A stretch of 64,000 bases of DNA from Phycomyces nitens (lineage: Eukaryota > Mucoromycota > Mucoromycetes > Mucorales > Phycomycetaceae), in the NCBI GenBank assembly GCA_022702545.1, contig JAHRBC010000004.1:4122001-4186000 (forward strand), written 5' to 3'. The first letter of the stretch is position 1. Each line of letters opens with the position of its first letter. The notes beneath the pieces are model-generated. The model was given only the letters and a program-made list of their open reading frames with translations. It made no database searches and was not told the origin of the DNA. This document shows positions 23,898 through 35,292 of the stretch, piece after piece. Made by a program: the position numbers and the translations under genes.

Positions 23898-25733
23898 ATG
23901 AATTACTTACTTGGGCACGACAACTCGGTGACAACCAACCACCTTATTTTCAACGCAGACAACATTTACACAACTTTCGACATCTTGAGAAGGACGAGCC
24001 ACCTTCTCCAACACATTATTACACAGCAAACAGAACAACAACAGCAACAGCAACAGCAACAGCCACGTCCAAAGCGACTAGAACCAACAACAATAAAAGA
24101 ACATCAGCGACAACTCCAATACACAATGGATATCAGCCTATACAAACAAATCGAACAATACTTATCTTGTGGAACCTATCCCGACAACTCAACAGCAATG
24201 GATCAAAAGAAACTGCGGAATCGCAGCGCCAAGTACCAGGTGATAGACTCTCGTCTCTATGTCCGAAGGGCGAAGGGGGAGAAAGGCCTGGAAGTACTCC
24301 ACTCGGGTAACATCCTGGAAGTAGTTACAAAGGTACATGAGGAAGGGCATTGGGGGATTAATAACACTTGGAGACGGATGCGCCTGCAGTTTGAGGGTTA
24401 CCAGCTCTTTGAGAAAGTAAAGGCCATCGTCAAGGGATGCGAGACATGTCAGATGCAAGCTAAGCAAACCCATGTCCGTCAAGAGGAAGCCCATCCGATT
24501 CCATCCCCATCTAGGCCATTTTATATGGTAGGGTGTGATGCCATTGGCCCAGTACTGCAGTCTAGCCAAGGAAACCGGTATATATTGGTGGCCGTAGACT
24601 ACCTGACTCGTTGGCCGGTGATGGCCGCAGTACCAGATATCAATGAAGAAACCACTGCCGACTTCCTGTTCCATTGTTTGGTGAAAGACTTTGGGGTCCC
24701 TGAGTACTTGCTGACCGATCGAGGGTCTGACTTCTTGTCCGCGTATGTTGCTCGGTTTCTTAAACTGATTGGTTGCAGGCACCTGACCACAACGGCTTAT
24801 CGACTCCAGGTGAATGGTCTCTGCGAGAGGATGAACCAGACAGTGGTGCAGACCTTGTCCAAACTGGTTTGTGACCGAGGCTCCCAAACGGAGTGGGATA
24901 AGCAACTGGATGCCACGGCGCTAGCCATAAGGACGATGCCCAACGAAGCTACTCAGTACAGTCCGTCCATGTTGTTGTATGGGTACGAAATGCATACTCC
25001 CACGCTCTGGCCAGCTCCCCCAAAGGACTATCGGGAGGGCAGTTTGCGGAAGGTCCTGGAGAGCTGCGTGCAGGTGATCCACGGACTTATGGAAGAGTAC
25101 CGGCTTCTGGCCAGGGAGCGCACCGCCAGCAAGCAGAAGAAGAGGAAAAAGATCTATGACAAGGCAGTCAGAAGCGTTTGGTTCGAGGTCGGTGACATGG
25201 TGCTGATGAAGGACATGACAAAAGTGACGAAGTTCGATGACGCCTGGATGGGACTGTTCATGGTGAGGCAAGTGAACAAGCACGGGACCTATTGGTTGGA
25301 CGGCAAAGGAGGTCGAAGGTTGAACGGCGCGGTAAGTGTGGACATGTTGAAATGTTGGGTGGAGCCAGTGGTGGCCAAGGGGCTGACCAAGAAGGCCCAG
25401 AAGAAGAGGAGGAAGAGGAAAGCGCAGGCGCCCAGTCAAGTGATACCTGCAGTCATGGAGAGGCCGAGAGAAGAGGTGGTCCAGATACCCGAAGTCCCGA
25501 TACCCGAAATCCACATACCCGAGGTCCTCATTGCTGGTCAACCCCCTCCCATGGAGCCCCAGAAGATACCCAGATACCCGAAAACAAGGAAGACCGGCCG
25601 TATGCCTTTCAAGGCATGGGCAGCCCCTTGGGTTCCTCGTCAAGGAGTGGCAACCAGCCAAGTGGGGGAGGATGAGACGGTGGGCGTGGTGGTTGGTGGC
25701 CGCCACCTTGAAATGAAAGGCCAGGCGAAGTAG
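23898..25733 (+). CDS. Ty3/gypsy integrase frame (611 codons)
   Basis: An open frame encoding the integrase half of the gypsy relic. A poly-Gln run lies at about residues 48-56. An HHCC zinc-binding region follows (VHEEGHWGINN..GCETC), then the catalytic core with Asp in VGCDAIGP, Asp in LTDRGSDF and Glu in NGLCERMNQ, the DDE triad. The C-terminal part is basic (KKAQKKRRKRK) and then proline-rich with repeated IPE. The start ATG is the first after the A-rich spacer, but the true protein may be a processed part of a longer polyprotein. The frame is intact although the upstream RT frame carries three stops. Confidence 0.9.
   Translation: MNYLLGHDNSVTTNHLIFNADNIYTTFDILRRTSHLLQHIITQQTEQQQQQQQQQPRPKRLEPTTIKEHQRQLQYTMDISLYKQIEQYLSCGTYPDNSTAMDQKKLRNRSAKYQVIDSRLYVRRAKGEKGLEVLHSGNILEVVTKVHEEGHWGINNTWRRMRLQFEGYQLFEKVKAIVKGCETCQMQAKQTHVRQEEAHPIPSPSRPFYMVGCDAIGPVLQSSQGNRYILVAVDYLTRWPVMAAVPDINEETTADFLFHCLVKDFGVPEYLLTDRGSDFLSAYVARFLKLIGCRHLTTTAYRLQVNGLCERMNQTVVQTLSKLVCDRGSQTEWDKQLDATALAIRTMPNEATQYSPSMLLYGYEMHTPTLWPAPPKDYREGSLRKVLESCVQVIHGLMEEYRLLARERTASKQKKRKKIYDKAVRSVWFEVGDMVLMKDMTKVTKFDDAWMGLFMVRQVNKHGTYWLDGKGGRRLNGAVSVDMLKCWVEPVVAKGLTKKAQKKRRKRKAQAPSQVIPAVMERPREEVVQIPEVPIPEIHIPEVLIAGQPPPMEPQKIPRYPKTRKTGRMPFKAWAAPWVPRQGVATSQVGEDETVGVVVGGRHLEMKGQAK
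25661..25680 (+). promoter_or_regulatory. putative polypurine tract of the gypsy relic
   Basis: AGTGGGGGAGGATGAGACGG is purine-rich and lies at the end of the integrase frame, directly before a TG that could start the 3' LTR. This is the usual position for plus-strand priming. Confidence 0.45.
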
Positions 25734-26127
25734 GGCGGAGTGTAAAGCAGTAGAAGCAAAGAGTAGTGCGAAGGCAGAGGTGGCCATAAGTGAGGAAGTT
25801 TAGTAAAGTGAATAAAGACACCTTTTTACCTTGTTAAAATCACTTTCCCATTTTATTTATTTGACAACTGATTCTCATCCCCATACGCCTAGTCATAAAT
25901 ATTATTTGACACATCCCTAAACCTTACTGAGTGTCTATCTATTGTCTCGAGAACGTATCCTCTTAGTAGTAGTTTATTATCCCTCATTACCACGCCTCCA
26001 ATTGGAATAAGAACCATTGCTAGCTAGTAACCTGGCCATAAACACTAGATAACTTGAGCGTCCTTCCTCACAAGTAGCCTCGTAACCAGTTACTTACACT
26101 CACTCAAGTACCCTACATGTCAAGACA
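25681..26127 (+). repeat. possible 3' LTR remnant and flanking sequence
   Basis: The segment begins TGGGCGTGG after a polypurine tract and contains AATAAAG at 25812. Its end could not be fixed and no matching 5' copy is visible in the window, so LTR identity is an inference from position only. Confidence 0.3.
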
Positions 26128-26550
26128 ATGATAACACATGGAGAATTGTATGAGCAAAACTTTGGGATGGATGTTGCTGAGGTGACAAAGGTCATTGCTT
26201 TTGGCTCTGATATCAATCCTGCTCTTGGTCACGACATCCCTTCATGCCATTCAGAAATGTGGTTCTCTGTACCAGACTGTGCTCAGGTAATTGCTGACAC
26301 CTATAAAGAGCCTGTTTGTGTGTACTCGGATGATTGGAGCATCCTACCAGTAACATACCTTCCCCACCAAGATCTGAAGCCTCTCAAAGGAAAGTCATTG
26401 CCAATGGTCTTGCACCATGTGCATGGGTGCCACTGGACAACAGTCAAAGTTAAGCCTCATGTACATTGGTCCTGGCCTGAGGTTAATGCACTCTACTTTG
26501 ATGCTGTCCGTAGAGGGTCTATAGTTGACTGTTTTACAGTAGGTGGATAA
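26128..26550 (+). pseudogene. OTU-like protease domain remnant
   Basis: This 140-codon frame matches the C-terminal part of the OTU-like region of MULE1: MWFS.PDCAQ..ADTY..PVCVYSD, then HV.GCHWTTV with the conserved His before an aromatic residue. The catalytic DGxC segment at the N-terminal side is missing, so it is 5' truncated and inactive as a protease. No transposase remains next to it. It shows that a second MULE of this kind once inserted nearby. Confidence 0.7.
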
Positions 26551-26726
26551 ATGATTTGCATGTTTATATATTATTTATTATTCTTATAATATCTCTATGA
26601 ATATGCATCATATTAGCATAAAACAAAAAGTATCTGAATGATATTTTTTAGGTGTATATTTATTATAAATTTTATAAGCGGAGATTCAAAAAATATTTAG
26701 ATAAATAAATACAAAGATTTTTATTA

Positions 26727-27970
26727 CATGCGAACCCTTTTGCCACTTTTATTAATATTTAGTATTTTTGCCTTTTGCCTTAATTACTGCTTCAACTCTT
26801 GCTGGCATTATATCTATATACTTTTTACAAATATCCTGCGTGATATTGTTCCATTCTTTATCACATCTTTCCCAAAGTTTATATACTCTTTTAGCCTTCA
26901 AAGAGTATAAAGAAAGTTGCAACTTTAAATAATGCCAAAGATGCTCAATTGGGTTCAGGTCTGGGGATTGGGCTGGCCAAAGGAGTACTTGCAATTCCAC
27001 ATCACTGATATACTGTTTGGTTGTCTTGGCTGTGTGTTTTGGGTCATTATCATGCTGAAAAATGATATTTTGCTTATCAAAACCATAGAAATCTATAGTT
27101 TCTTTCAGGTTATCTTCAAGTATATCACAGTAAACTTTGCTTGTCATGAGTTCTTGTATGTGACAACCATATCCAATGCCTTCATAAGTCATGCATCCCC
27201 ACATCATCAAACTGCCTCCTCCATGTTTTACAGTTAAATCAAGATGATGATCTTGTAGTGGGTCATCTGGCCTCTTCCAATGATATTTTACTCCATCAGA
27301 TCCCCAAATATTGATTTTGGTCTCATCTGAGAATATAACACGTTTCCAATCATGAATAGTCCAGTGCTGATGCTCTAAAGCCCATTTAAGTCTTGCTTGT
27401 CAATTTTTCTCAGATATCATTGGCTTCTTCTTTTTAATTGCTGCTCTGAAACCAAGTGCCTTCAGGGTCTTGCAAACAGTAGAATAGTCATGCTGCAGTT
27501 CCTCTTGATCCAATTATATATGTGCTTCTTTGGCAGTTCATATTTCACCAGTTACAAATTATCTTACTAACAGGCGCCTTCTGACTTGGGAAATTTTTGC
27601 AATTCAGCCACTAATAGAAATTTTTCAAGTTATTTTCATCTTCTTTTTATACTTGGATACAGTCCTAGCAGAGATAGAAAGGTTCTTGGAAATTTTCTTG
27701 ACAGAGGCACCACTTTGAAGCTGACTTTGGATAGAATTTCTGAGAGAAAGAGGTAGAATTTTCATTTTAAAAGAAACAAGAAATAATATGAAAATAAAAA
27801 GAAAAACTTAGTCATTTATATATGTTTTTGTTTCATATTCCGATTATATGACTTATTTTGACTATTATATGTGACTTTGAACAATTTATAAGCAAAAGTG
27901 ACAGAGAAATAATTTATTTTCTACTAATTTATCCAAAGTGGAAAAAGGGTTCACATACTTTTCAAAAATT
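26727..27970 (-). mobile_element. Tc1/mariner-like element, decayed
   Basis: Inverted ends are visible: the left side reads CGAACCCTTTTGCCACTTT at about 26730-26752 and the right side reads the matching GTGAACCCTTTTTCCACTTT on the opposite strand at about 27930-27955. Ends of the Tc1 kind sit in TA-rich DNA, but the exact TA duplication cannot be fixed. The internal gene is the minus-strand transposase relic at 26752-27780. MULE2 sits about 50 bases to its right. Confidence 0.75.
26752..27780 (-). pseudogene. Tc1-like DD34E transposase relic
   Basis: On the minus strand the first catalytic Asp is in VIFSDETKI (about 27330). The second is in FQHDNDPKHTAK, and the Glu is in LLWPAQSPDLNPIEHLW, 34 residues further, so this is a DD34E enzyme of the Tc1 group. 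The catalytic half reads openly to the stop at 26752. The N-terminal half carries in-frame stops, one near 27400 after EKN, and loses frame near 27510. The element cannot make a full transposase. Confidence 0.85.
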
Positions 27971-28011
27971 TGTCTGAGTTTTATTAAATCCATATTCATT
28001 CTCAGCCGTTG

Positions 28012-28019
28012 ATATTTTT
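28012..28019 (+). repeat. left target-site duplication of MULE2
   Basis: ATATTTTT directly before the left inverted repeat, repeated at 30461-30468. Confidence 0.8.
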
Positions 28020-30460
28020 GCATCTCTTTATTTTCTATCGTCTGATGTTTAAATTTGGAGGAATAGTGGCTTTTTCAGTGAAGGCTTGGCTGAGTTACTA
28101 GTTATTTTCTCTCGATTTCTTTTTATTTTTTTCTTTCTTGAATTCTTTATTAAAAATATTCAAAAATGTCCAACAACACTATTATCTATAACATTTCGAA
28201 CATCCAAAATGCTTTGATCAACTCATCAATTGAAGGCATTAAAATGCTTCCTTTGAATACAACAATCTCAGTAAAAGCCAGTGAATGGGAGCAGTGCCTT
28301 GGCCGCATGAATGCACTCTGCTCAACAAAGCGGACAGTAAATAGAAAACTTCAGGATCAAAGTTTAGTCTTTGGAGAGACTAGACAATGTCATCGTTCTG
28401 GAAAATATCAGTCTAAGTGTCAAATCCGTCTTGCGCAAAAGGACTCAAAGAGATGTGGGTGTACTGCTGCTTTGAAAATCAAGCAGTATAATGGCACCTC
28501 GATTGTTACCTTTTGCATGACAAAAGATCATATCAATCATGTTCCTGGAGAGCGCCAGGAAATCAGAACTTTGCCTTTGCCCTCTGAGGCAATCAAGATC
28601 ATCGAGGATCAGCTGAGAAGTGGAAGCAGCTGTAGAAACACAAGGATATCTACTCTTAGACAAATTGAAAACTGGGGTGTGGGTATCAGAAAGCCCAATT
28701 ATGAAGAGATTTACAATAGAATGAAGAAGGTTTGTTGGCAGTGATGTAAAGAAAAAGAGATTGAATTTAATAGTATGATACAAAATATAGATGGAAACAT
28801 TGTTATATATGTTTAACTCAAATGAGAAGACATCTTTGTCAATCTGGTTGAACGAAAAGCTGGCATCCCAGAATTATTCAATCTTTATTGGAAATCTCTT
28901 GGCATACTCAAACAACCAAGATCTCTTTGCATTTGGATTCCAGTCGCCAACACAAGTACAAATCATGAGTTTATCTCAATCATTTTGCTTGGATGCCACC
29001 CACGGAGTTTCCTGTAGAAGTACGGAGGTTATGTACTCCTTGGTTACCAAACACCCTGAAACCGGAAAAGGTTATCCTGTTGCATTTATGATCACAAATG
29101 ATCAAAGTGTTGGTCCCATCAACCAATGGCTTGTATATCTTCGCCAAACCAACCCCTTCAATCCATTGACAATCACGATTGACTGTTGTATTGCCGAAGC
29201 CAATGCAATCACCTCTGCATTACCACAAACATCGATTCACTACTGTGAATTTCATGTCCTTCGTGCTTGGCAACATAACCTTGACAGTAAAGTCAAGCTA
29301 GATGGATCATTTACAACGCAACAGCTGGCAGAGTATAAGCAAAGCCTGAAGAACAGTTTGAAAAGTATTCTTGTTGAGTCAAATGAAGCAATCTTCATAA
29401 TGAAAATTGGAGACTTTAAAAGAATGATCCAAGATCAACCTGAATTTCTAAGATATTTCGAGAGAAAATGGACAGGAAGCGAAAATATATTGAGAAGATG
29501 GGGACGTCCTTTTGTTCAGCAGCACCACCAAAGATACTTGACAAACAACTACATTGAATCATGGCACAACCAACTGAAAGTCATTTATTTCAATCGCGCA
29601 AGAATCAGAAGATTGGACCGTCTTGTCTTTATCCTGACCAACGATGTTGAGTTCTACTATGAACAAGAGGTTGAAAGACTTAATTTCAGCAATGGAAGAA
29701 TGGGTCCTGTTGAAAATGAGCTTTCAAGAAACTCCTTTGCTGCCTCCCAAATCCAAGAGGACATACTCCCTTCTATGATCATTAACCCTTTGGGTGAGAT
29801 TAGTAATAGTATGGATGACTCTCATGGTGAGTGGCAAATCAAGTCTTTTTCAACAGAAAATCAATGGTATACTGTCATGATTGAACATGGGTTGATCCAA
29901 AAGTGTTCTTGCCCCAGTTTCCACCGTCGCCAACTGCCATGTAAGCATATGTACCTGCTCAAGCGATACAGTAAAGCAAATTTGGTATATCATGAGCAGC
30001 AAGACCATGCACACATGCAGTTGCAACAATCAGCCCAGAGTGTCAGAAATGAAGCTTTAGTGGATAACAATGTTGAGCAAAGAAATGGATTGCAAGATCC
30101 TAGCTTAGTAATCCAAAGTATTATGGCCAATGCAACAACATTGTATCATCAGAGAGAAGATTTGGAGAGATTGAGGAGCATTCCAGGTGTGGATATTTCT
30201 AAGTTAGAGATGTTAGACAGGTTACTGTTTGATGCATTAAAGCATGTTGATGACTTGAAGAATGAAAACTCTCTTCATTTCCAAAATATAAATACTCAAC
30301 GTTAATAAAAATCAATCTTTTTCATAATAGGTTTTGTAACAAAAAGTATTTAAAAAATGTAAATAGATCACACTACAAGAATTTGTAAAAGTAAAAGCTG
30401 TCACAAGTTCCTGTTATTCCTCCAAATTTAAACATCAGATGATAGAAAATAAGGAGATAC
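28020..30460 (+). mobile_element. MULE2: compact, apparently complete Mutator-like element
   Basis: This 2441-bp element has 46-bp terminal inverted repeats, 28020-28065 and 30415-30460, that match at 43 positions. The core is CTGATGTTTAAATTTGGAGG. It is flanked by an 8-bp duplication ATATTTTT, typical of Mutator (8-11 bp). It holds one gene, a two-exon transposase with open frames, and little else. Short element, intact ends and intact frame suggest a recent and possibly active copy. Confidence 0.9.
28166..30305 (+). CDS. MULE transposase with SWIM zinc finger (MULE2)
   Basis: Two exons, 28166-28729 and 28791-30305, joined in phase across a 61-base GT..AG intron, give 692 residues. The N-terminal part is Cys-rich (CHRSGKYQSKC, CGCTAALKIK) and ends in a basic helix, a likely DNA-binding domain of FAR1/GCM type. 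The MULE DDE core follows: Asp in FCLDATHG (about 256), Asp in TITIDCCIAEA (about 317), the CEFHVLRAW block and Glu in NNYIESWHNQLK (about 442). A SWIM finger, CSCPSFHRRQLPCKH, lies at about 560-575. Family length and order are normal and no internal stop is present. Confidence 0.9.
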
Positions 30461-30468
30461 ATATTTTT

Positions 30469-30754
30469 ACATGTGGTAGTTTTATATATAATGCATATAA
30501 AACATTTTGTTTTATACGAAAATATTAAAAATTGAAAGAGTACTATCAAAATATATATTTTTTAATAGAATATGCAAACCCTTTTTCCACCTACTGTACA
30601 ACAACTTGGAATTGTTGGGGACAATTCCCAAAGCACAAAAGTAATCGATTTGCTACTACCACTACCACTGCCACAACTTTAAATACTATACCATCAGAAA
30701 TTATTGATCTTTCTTAACTTTTATTTTCTTCTACATGCTTATCTCTAATATACT
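30469..30754. other. short spacer, nothing recognised
   Basis: AT-rich sequence with an ACC/ACT-rich stretch near 30655-30680. No gene or element end is seen. Confidence 0.5.
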
Positions 30755-31685
30755 CTAAAGCTTTCTTTCTCTACATACACAGGAAGAGCAGGAACCAACC
30801 TTGGATGAGTTACAGAACTTAGGAACAGACCCAGCTTCCTCATACACCTTGTGGCAATCCTGGCACACAACAGATTTCTTTATTCTTTTGGTCAAAGCTG
30901 AGAAACCTGTCATCTTTTGGAGACCAGGAAGGCTAGAGGGCAATTGGAAATCCTGCTCATAGATCTTCAAGAGCTCATTGATGAACTCGATCAAGACAAC
31001 AGCACCCTTGTTGACCACGTAGTGGGATGCAAACAGGACTACGAATATGGCAATGGACCTGTGCACTGGATTCTCTGGCATCTCTGGGGAGGAAAAGGAG
31101 TCTATTTTAAAATGATAATTATTAACACTCAATTTTTTCAGGTTCTTTTTTCTTTATTCAACACTCGCCTTCACTGCTAAGATGCTCAACTTCAATCTCC
31201 TCGACATTGTTACCATCACTGTCTTTGGCATTGCTCTCCTCTTCATTGTTGCTGTCATTGCCATTCACCTTATTGGCAACTGAATCATTGCCATCCAGCA
31301 TCAGCTCAGATTCCAAGACAGGTGAGTGGGAAAAATCATTCTGTCTTTCCATAGAACTGGATTGATGGGTTGTGATAGCTACATATAGAATACAATAGCT
31401 TGTTACTATCTGCTGCTCTTCAAATAAATATTCCTCATGTTCAATATCAATCTCTACCATTTCTCTTTGTCTTTCTGTGTTTAATAAAAAATGTGTTATT
31501 ATGCAAGGGCCAAAAAACAATACCAAAATCATCATACCCATCACAATTCTTTCAAGTTCATCAATTCTTGCTCTCTTATTATGACGCTGAGAGGTTCTCT
31601 TTGTTACCAGACTGTAACCTTGGGCGTTACTATTGCATTTAGTGCAATAACAGGTCTTGTTGCAAAGTTGAGTAATAGAAGACAT
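30755..31685 (-). pseudogene. Plavaka/CACTA-type transposase remnant (N-terminal part)
   Basis: Minus-strand exons from the ATG at 31685 resemble the start of the transposase at 49468: a zinc-finger-like CYCTKC..GYSLV..TSQRHNKRARIDELERI, then an acidic region, then NPVHRSIAIFVVLFASHYVV and LPGLQKMTG..LTKRIKKSVVC. A likely intron follows ELERI (donor GTGATG, acceptor ACACAG), and another lies between about 31160 and 31090. The frame ends at 30755 shortly after VPKFCNSS, where the intact relative goes on for about 700 residues. It is therefore 3' truncated. The tandem array at 31931-32300 lies upstream of it. Confidence 0.75.
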
Positions 31686-31930
31686 ATTGTATGCTTTTAA
31701 ATATTAAGATAATAAGGAAACAAGTGTTACATTTACTTTATTCTCAACAACTTTATAATCTTACAAATTGATATTCATATGTCTATTGTGTCTAAGCCAA
31801 TAAGATAGAGTAAAGCTTTATCTTTAACCTGAATATGAAAAACTTTCTGAGATACAAAATCACTCCAGTTTTGCATAGGTTAAAAGGTTACTTCTTGTCA
31901 TTGTACTTCAGGACTGTTTTCCCAGTGTTT

Positions 31931-32300
31931 GGTAACATAACTACCATTTTTCTTCACTAAAAAAACAGTAGATATCTGCCGTTTTGGTAACATTGCTACC
32001 ATTTGTTTGGTGGGGAAAAATGGCGGATATGACCCTGTGTAAGGCAAGTTTGGTAGTAGCTAATGTTTTTTGCTAATAAAAAATCAGCAGATAACTACCG
32101 TTTTGGTAACATAACTACCATTTTTCCCCACTAAAAATACGGTAGTTATCTGCCGTTTTGGTAACATTGCTACCGTTTGTTTGGTGGGGCAAAATGGTGA
32201 ATATGACCCTGTGTAAGGCGAGTTTGGTAGTAGCTACTGTTTTTCTCTAATAAAAAAACAGCAGATAACTACCGTTTTGGTAACATAACTACTGTTTTTT
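31931..32300 (-). repeat. tandem array of 174-bp units (subterminal repeat of the Plavaka remnant)
   Basis: GGTAACATAACTAC recurs at 31931, 32105 and 32279, an exact 174-base period, giving a little over two units. Each unit holds short inverted motifs such as ACGGTAGTTATCTGCCGT, and GGTAACATTGCTACC. Similar motifs occur at 47950-48240 beside the other Plavaka remnant, so these are probably transposase-binding subterminal repeats. Confidence 0.75.
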
Positions 32301-32330
32301 TTATCCAACCAAAAATGCTTCCGTTATATA

Positions 32331-33052
32331 TTATAGCCTCTCTTTTAAAGTACTCTATTTGATAATGGGTTCTGCTATTCTTTTACAACCATTCTTTTGA
32401 AAGAATGGTTTATTTTTTATTATAGCATGTCTTAATTTAATTCATACTGTATTATGTGTACCATTATTATAGAAAAAATACAAAAAAATAATGCTATTTA
32501 ATATTACAAACATATATAGTACAAACCTTTTGTTATAAGCTATACATGCATGATAATACTACGTTGATATATGTTAGATGATTCTTAGCATTTATCAATT
32601 GCTAAAAATTCATTGTGGTTAGAAAAAGAAGCAATCATATAAACCTAGTATATTATTTTTTACTGCTTACAAGTATATATTATGCTTGTCAATTACTATA
32701 TCATGCCTCTTGTTTTGAATGATTATATTGAAAGGTGAGGTATATGGTTTGTTAGTATCTTTAAAGGGAAATAAGAATACTGTGTGTTGTATTTGCACAT
32801 CTATATGTACGACAAAGACATATATAATCAATCCCAGTATTCAATATAACTGGTGAATCTAACACGGACTATGAATTACAACATCAGTATAAAAGGAACA
32901 GGAACACAGACTAGCAACATCATCTTAATTGATACCAACTTTTTCTACCTCATTAAAAACCACACTATACAAAGTCTCACTTTACTCACAATGTCTCTCT
33001 ATTTCATTACCTTTATTATCACATTTTACTACATTCCTACCCTAAATACATC
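32331..33052. other. AT-rich spacer, no gene
   Basis: No recognisable gene. A short plus frame at 32853-33059 ends at the truncated LTR and has no motif. Confidence 0.5.
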
Positions 33053-33296
33053 ACTGTGAGAGTGTTATTTATTGAAGAAAGAATATTATGGTGGTTTATA
33101 TAGTTATTATTCTAGTTCCCTTGTTCTATTAATCTCTATTGTGTAATGGTCAGTTATCACTGTAGTAGTGTGAAGTGTACATGTGCCTGGTGTGTAACTG
33201 CTCCTGGGATGTTATCTTGCCATGGTTATTAGCAAAGAGGAACCAGATATCAGTTGTGGAGTTTGTATTTCACTCAGCTGTGGTGTGTATACCACA
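33053..33296 (-). repeat. truncated copy of the 276-bp LTR
   Basis: Starting at ACTGTGAGAGTG, it matches the nested LTR at 18170-18445 through to its TATACCACA end, lacking the first 30 or so bases at the low-coordinate end. A few substitutions and a 2-base insertion (CACTCAGCTG for CACAGCTG) separate the copies. Confidence 0.85.
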
Positions 33297-34914
33297 AAAG
33301 AGATCTCCAGAAATAAACACTATATGTAATAGAAGGTCAATAGAATATGTACTGAAAAATTAGTTGAAGAAGAATATAATTATTACACTGGAAAAAGTAT
33401 ACGATTTTATAGTAGAGAAATATCTGTAGTATCAAAGTATCATCATCAATTTATTGTTATTTCAATCTATATTTCTCCACCATACAAATATGAATGATAC
33501 TATAGGGAATGACGCCTGGTCTATCAGAGAAATAGGTCTTTAGTTTCACTTGAAAAACCTTTGATACCCCCCAACTTTTCTGTTATTAAAGAGGTCTAGT
33601 TTATTTTATATTTCGTGTCAAGTAAGCCTATTATTTATTGTATATTGTGCCATATAAAGCTAATTGCAATATTGTGATTTACAATCTATTCATATTCTTT
33701 ACTTTTAATCTCAGTAACTCATCTCTTTAGGCTGAAAAGCAAAGAGAAATAGTGTCTTTAGACTGAAAAGCAAAGGGAAATAATGTATTTTAGACTGAAA
33801 AGCACCATATCATACGTTTACATACAAGCCTCATTTGTTTGTTGATTTTTTTAAAATAAATCGTTTTTTATTTATTTTTTATTTATTTAATATATATATT
33901 TCTAGATGAATGCTCTAATCATATAATAATAATATATATGCTATTTCTAGAGTATTGTTTAATATTTTGCATCTAGCAAGACCAACAAGTTCCTACCTGA
34001 TAAATATTGGATACTGTCTTGGAGGAGAATGGTGCTATTCAATAGTAATAGGAGCAAAGATTAATTAAATAATTGTAATGGATCAAATTATTTGCTGTTG
34101 TACTTAAAATGTTGATATCGTGAGTAGATGGACTACTTGATAGATTCATGAGAATATCTCAGCATATTAGCTGTCAGTTGAGATTGTCTAAGAATTGTAA
34201 AGTTATTAGTATTCTGGATATTCATATATAATATATTATCAGCAGTTTTCTTACCTGTGTGATTGTTTGTTCAGGCATGCGGATAAGATTCTTAATATAT
34301 CTAATAGAGAATAGAACATAGTTATATATGTATAAGTAAAGAGATATATATGATTTGTAATAATATAATAGCTTACCATGATGTTTGGTTACAAGATTGA
34401 GTGACATGCAAAGCTGTGATGACTAGAGACATCAAGTCATTAGTAAAGAGAAGCTTTGAGCAAATATTATTTTAAATTATTAAACCATGTAAAATGACCA
34501 AAGAGGAGAAGCTTGTTGATGATCTGTAAAGATAATGGCAAAATCATTAAGTAATTGCATAAAATAATAAGAATAAAATAATTACCAGTATGTGTATGAG
34601 AGCAAGAGGCAAAAGAGAAAGAACAAAAAATAATTTGCATTCCAAGGTGGTTTACCTCTAAAAAAAGTGCAGTCTCTAAAATCAATAATCCCAAAAACAT
34701 AATACAATTGTCATTTTCATTTTACAGTTAGATGCTTTATTTAATCAATAAAAGACACTAATTAGTTTTAAGCAAGTCATTGTAAAATATAATTATATAT
34801 TATAGAATAAACATCAGTAACAGTTCATTATACTTCTTTACTTGTAAGAAACATTATAATATCATAAAGATAAAATATTAATGATTGTCATTTAAACATT
34901 TATTCATATAGAAA
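33297..34914. other. AT-rich region with a short triple repeat
   Basis: No gene is supported. Three imperfect copies of a 31-33-base unit containing GACTGAAAAGCAAAG lie at about 33729-33805. Minus frames near 34230-34407 and 34470-34700 have donor-like sites but no recognisable product. Confidence 0.45.
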
Positions 34915-35292
34915 ATGAACAACTTTGACATCTCCAAAATCTCTACCAGTAGTCCTATCTATGCATCTATTATGCGTAGTGCTATGGCTAATGTCCAGAA
35001 CAGTGAACTTACCACTGCATCTACTTTGGCCACTGTAACGGCAGAAGAGACATCCAATTACCAGGATGATAATGAAATCTGTAGCTTGCTAAACTTGGCA
35101 AATATCAAGATAGATTCTCTTGAAAATCAAAACAAGACAATTGCAAGTAAAGTTGGTGATTGCAAGACGTCAATTTTGCAGCTTGAGAAGGTCATTGATA
35201 GACTTATCACTGGCCAGATCAGCATCAAGGATATTTTGTCTGGTGGAAATACTCCTGCAAGAACAATTGCAGTGGCCAGTTTGGTACCTTGA
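34915..35292 (+). CDS. hypothetical 125-residue protein, Ser/Thr-rich then coiled coil
   Basis: I do not recognise this frame. Its first 45 residues are Ser/Thr/Ala-rich. Residues 50-105 (ICSLLNLANIKIDSLENQ, QLEKVIDRLITGQISIKDIL) look like a helix with heptad spacing. Base use is more coding-like than the flanks. It ends only 115 bases before the gypsy LTR at 35407 and may have been a transposon accessory gene or an exon of a longer gene. Confidence that it is real is modest. Confidence 0.4.
   Translation: MNNFDISKISTSSPIYASIMRSAMANVQNSELTTASTLATVTAEETSNYQDDNEICSLLNLANIKIDSLENQNKTIASKVGDCKTSILQLEKVIDRLITGQISIKDILSGGNTPARTIAVASLVP

Noticed and set aside
24189..25787. Long minus frames over the gypsy integrase
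   Set aside because: They are antisense shadows caused by GC-rich codon use; the plus strand holds the DDE integrase.
31931..32300. CRISPR-like array
   Set aside because: The units are 174 bases with no short repeat/unique spacer pattern, and the organism is a eukaryote; it is a transposon subterminal repeat.
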